Assembly (NCBI GenBank): GCA_937872405.1
Contig: CALMSP010000181.1
Span: 1 to 34,268, forward strand
Length of the DNA: 34,268 nt
Reading direction: 5' to 3'
Source of the DNA: an uncultured Saprospiraceae bacterium
GTDB taxonomy: Bacteria > Bacteroidota > Bacteroidia > Chitinophagales > Saprospiraceae
Made by a program: the position numbers and the translations under genes. Under the pieces are notes generated by a model. It did not search any database. It was not told the origin of the DNA and was given only the letters and a program-made list of their open reading frames with translations. Within the stretch, counting starts at the first letter, position 1, and every line of letters starts with the position of its first letter. Shown piece by piece: positions 31,990-34,268 of the stretch.

Positions 31990-34268
31990 ATGGCAACACG
32001 TTTAGTCAAGATAGCAAGCGAATTAAATGTAGGTACTTCTACCATTGTAGAATACCTCAACAATCATGGGTTTGAGATTGAAGATAAACCCTCTGCTAAA
32101 GTAACAGATGAGATGCACGAAGTGCTGGTCAAGGAATTTCAAAAAGACCGTGTAATCAAAGAGCAAGCCGACCAGCTCATTTTTGGTACGCGCCCCGCTA
32201 CTACTCAGCGCAAAGACGCACCTATCAAAGAAAAGCCAGCTTCTACAGGTATAAAAGAGAAAGAAGAAGTAGCCATCCTCGAAGTGAAAAAAGAGGAGTC
32301 TGCCCCAGTAGTGGAGCGCCCCCGATTGTTGCAATCGCGTTTGAAAGTAATAGGTAAAATAGACCTTGACAAGCAAACGAATCCGATAAAACCAGCCGAA
32401 TTAGAAACACCTCCGCCACCAGTTGTCGAACCGCCAGTAGAACAACCGACTGTGCCGCCCACCCCTGTGGTGGAAGAAGTGTTGGCCAAAGAACCACAGA
32501 AGACCGCCTCCGCAAAACCTGCTGCGCCAGAACCTACAAAACCACCCGTAGCGGAGCCGGTATCGCCTGCTCCAAAAACAGCACCAGAGGAAGTGACACC
32601 AAGTTCTAATGTCTTTCGGGCTGAAGCACCAGAACTACGCGGGCTAAAGATTTTGGGCAAAATTGATACCGATAAATTCAAAAAGCCCAAAAAGAAAAAA
32701 GAGAAAGAAAAACCTAAACCCGCAGCACCCGCAGTACCCGCGCAAGACGCCAACAAACCCAAACCCGCTACCCCCGCACCCGATAGTGCATCGGATGCCG
32801 ACAAGAAAAAGCGTCGCCGCAAGCGCAAAAAAATTACGACACAAGCGGACGGGAAAAAACCAGAAACCAGCGGCAATCAAGGCCAAGGGCAGCAACGCCG
32901 TGGCAATGACCAACCACGCGGCGGAGAACAAAAAGATGATGCTATTCTGCAGCGCGAAATAGAAGAAAAGATCAAGGCGACTATGGCGCGCCTATCGGGG
33001 GGGGGGAAAAAGAAACGCCAAAAGATGCGCCGCGACAACCGCGAACGTATCCGCGAGCGCCAAGAACAACTCGAACAGGAGGGTCAAAGCGACAAAATAC
33101 AGGTCACAGAATTCGTTTCGGTATCGGAATTAGCCAGCCTACTCAACGTAGCCGTCACAGATGTCATCACGGCTTGCCTCAATCTTGGCGTAATCGTTTC
33201 TATCAACCAGCGCTTAGATGCTGAAATCATCGAATTGATTGTAGAAGAATTCGGGCATGAGGTGGAATTCATCAGCGTGGAAGAGCAAACCGAAGAGGAA
33301 GAAGAAATCATTGACGCCCCAGAGGATCTGAAACCACGCGCGCCTATTGTCACGGTTATGGGGCACGTAGATCATGGTAAAACCTCGCTGCTCGATTATA
33401 TCCGCGAAGCCAACGTAGTACGTGGAGAAGCAGGGGGTATCACGCAGCACATCGGTGCTTATGAAGTGGAAGTGAGCGGCAAAAAAATTACATTCTTAGA
33501 TACGCCTGGTCACGAAGCCTTTACGGCAATGCGTGCGCGGGGTGCTAAAATCACCGATATTGCGGTAATCGTAATTGCTGCTGACGATAGCATCATGCCA
33601 CAAACCCGCGAGGCTATTAGTCACGCACAAGCTGCCAATGTACCGCTTATCTTTGCTATCAATAAAATAGACAAACAAAACGCCGCACCAGAAAAAATAA
33701 AGCAAGAGCTGGCGAACATGAACCTGTTGGTGGAAGAATGGGGTGGCAAATACCAATCGCAGGATATTTCTGCGAAAACAGGATTGAACATAGACCTACT
33801 ACTCGAAAAGATTTTGCTGGAAGCGGAAATCTTAGAATTGAAAGCCAATCCGAAGCGCATGGCCATTGGCACCGTCATTGAAGCCTCCTTAGATAAGGGA
33901 CGCGGCTATGTGTCCAAAATTTTGGTGCAAAATGGTACACTCGACATTGGCGACCCGGTCGTCGCAGGAGAATATTCCGGTAAGGTAAAAGCAATGTTCA
34001 ATGAGCGCGGCAAGCGCGTACAACAGGTGGGGCCATCCACTCCAGTGTTAGTGTTGGGGCTGAACGGCGCGCCTCAGGCGGGCGAGCGTTTTAAAGAGAT
34101 TGAAAATGAACAAGAAGCCCGCCAGATTGCATCCAAACGCGCACAGATCGCACGCGAGCAAGCCAACCGCGCCACCAAGCGAATTAGCTTAGACGAAATC
34201 GGCCGCCGCTTAGCCCTCGGCAATTTCAAAGAATTGAACCTCATCGTGAAAGGCGACGTGGATGGCTC
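31990..34268 (+). CDS. infB: Translation initiation factor IF-2 (3' end outside window)
   Basis: A cytoplasmic GTPase that places initiator tRNA on the 30S subunit. The first 759 codons are present with no stop. The N-terminus [23 protein letters not shown] is the Bacteroidota IF2N domain. A long low-complexity linker rich in proline, lysine, alanine and glutamate (about 75-330) follows, then a second IF2N-like module ([19 protein letters not shown]), then the G domain: G1 GHVDHGKT (about 458-465), G2 [11 protein letters not shown]3 DTPGHEAF (about 504), G4 NKID (about 558) and G5 SAKTG. Domain II begins before the window ends. A run of ten G at 32997-33006 codes for three glycines in frame in the typical LSGGGKK motif. 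Confidence 0.97.
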   Translation, partial: MATRLVKIASELNVGTSTIVEYLNNHGFEIEDKPSAKVTDEMHEVLVKEFQKDRVIKEQADQLIFGTRPATTQRKDAPIKEKPASTGIKEKEEVAILEVKKEESAPVVERPRLLQSRLKVIGKIDLDKQTNPIKPAELETPPPPVVEPPVEQPTVPPTPVVEEVLAKEPQKTASAKPAAPEPTKPPVAEPVSPAPKTAPEEVTPSSNVFRAEAPELRGLKILGKIDTDKFKKPKKKKEKEKPKPAAPAVPAQDANKPKPATPAPDSASDADKKKRRRKRKKITTQADGKKPETSGNQGQGQQRRGNDQPRGGEQKDDAILQREIEEKIKATMARLSGGGKKKRQKMRRDNRERIRERQEQLEQEGQSDKIQVTEFVSVSELASLLNVAVTDVITACLNLGVIVSINQRLDAEIIELIVEEFGHEVEFISVEEQTEEEEEIIDAPEDLKPRAPIVTVMGHVDHGKTSLLDYIREANVVRGEAGGITQHIGAYEVEVSGKKITFLDTPGHEAFTAMRARGAKITDIAVIVIAADDSIMPQTREAISHAQAANVPLIFAINKIDKQNAAPEKIKQELANMNLLVEEWGGKYQSQDISAKTGLNIDLLLEKILLEAEILELKANPKRMAIGTVIEASLDKGRGYVSKILVQNGTLDIGDPVVAGEYSGKVKAMFNERGKRVQQVGPSTPVLVLGLNGAPQAGERFKEIENEQEARQIASKRAQIAREQANRATKRISLDEIGRRLALGNFKELNLIVKGDVDG

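Noticed and set aside
32205..32876. 223-codon minus-strand ORF rich in Gly/Ser/Ala
   Set aside because: It is antisense to the low-complexity linker of infB; no family features and no promoter.
1..34268. tRNA, rRNA, CRISPR or prophage genes
   Set aside because: No cloverleaf-like gap sequence, regularly spaced repeats, or phage, integrase or transposase genes were seen.

Overview
The window looks like chromosomal core DNA of a member of the Bacteroidota. The evidence is the promoter type (TAnnTTTG at -7, several with TTG 17-23 bases upstream), the lack of clear Shine-Dalgarno sites, a TonB with the Bacteroidota MPRFPGC signature, a ribosomal protein L32 without zinc cysteines, and the gene pairs uppS-bamA, DUF177-rpmF and rimP-nusA-infB. 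I cannot place it confidently below phylum level; a Saprospirales/Chitinophagales-like organism is a guess. I found no rRNA, tRNA, CRISPR, phage or plasmid genes.

Layout. 1-4100: the 3' part of a TonB-family gene, convergent with a WecA/MraY-type lipid-carrier sugar-phosphate transferase, then an M3 oligopeptidase. 4200-8300: undecaprenyl diphosphate synthase, BamA and a small secreted protein of unknown function. 8400-10040: a SerA-type dehydrogenase with a strong terminator, and a YceI-family protein. 10240-12900: a Wzx-type flippase followed by a Wzz-type chain-length protein. 12980-18310: an S10 carboxypeptidase, a flavin amine oxidase, an M16 zinc peptidase and a RimK-type ATP-grasp ligase. 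18590-20440: a MoxR ATPase and an FKBP lipoprotein. 20840-23000: a sodium/solute symporter and a 2-oxoglutarate/Fe(II) oxygenase. 23060-26890: a candidate small RNA and several inverted repeats, then a second ATP-grasp-like protein, an AstE/aspartoacylase-like M14 hydrolase and a DUF5995 protein. 27030-34268: RluF, DUF177-L32, RidA and the rimP-nusA-infB block; infB runs off the end.

Two themes link the genes. One is the envelope: UppS makes the lipid carrier, the WecA homologue loads it, the flippase and Wzz protein handle the polymer, and BamA, TonB and the FKBP lipoprotein serve the outer membrane and periplasm. The other is translation: RimK, RluF, L32, DUF177, RimP, NusA and IF2.

The most notable non-coding signals are: (1) three base-identical 161-bp MITE-like elements with TAA target duplications, one inside a terminator, one exactly at a stop codon and one exactly at a start codon; (2) a promoter followed about 100 nt later by a terminator with no ORF, a candidate sRNA; (3) a terminator-like hairpin in the short leader of rimP, suggesting attenuation of rimP-nusA; (4) an extreme T/C homopolymer tract inside the symporter gene. 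The most interesting gene cluster is the uncharacterised ATP-grasp / M14 hydrolase / DUF5995 trio.
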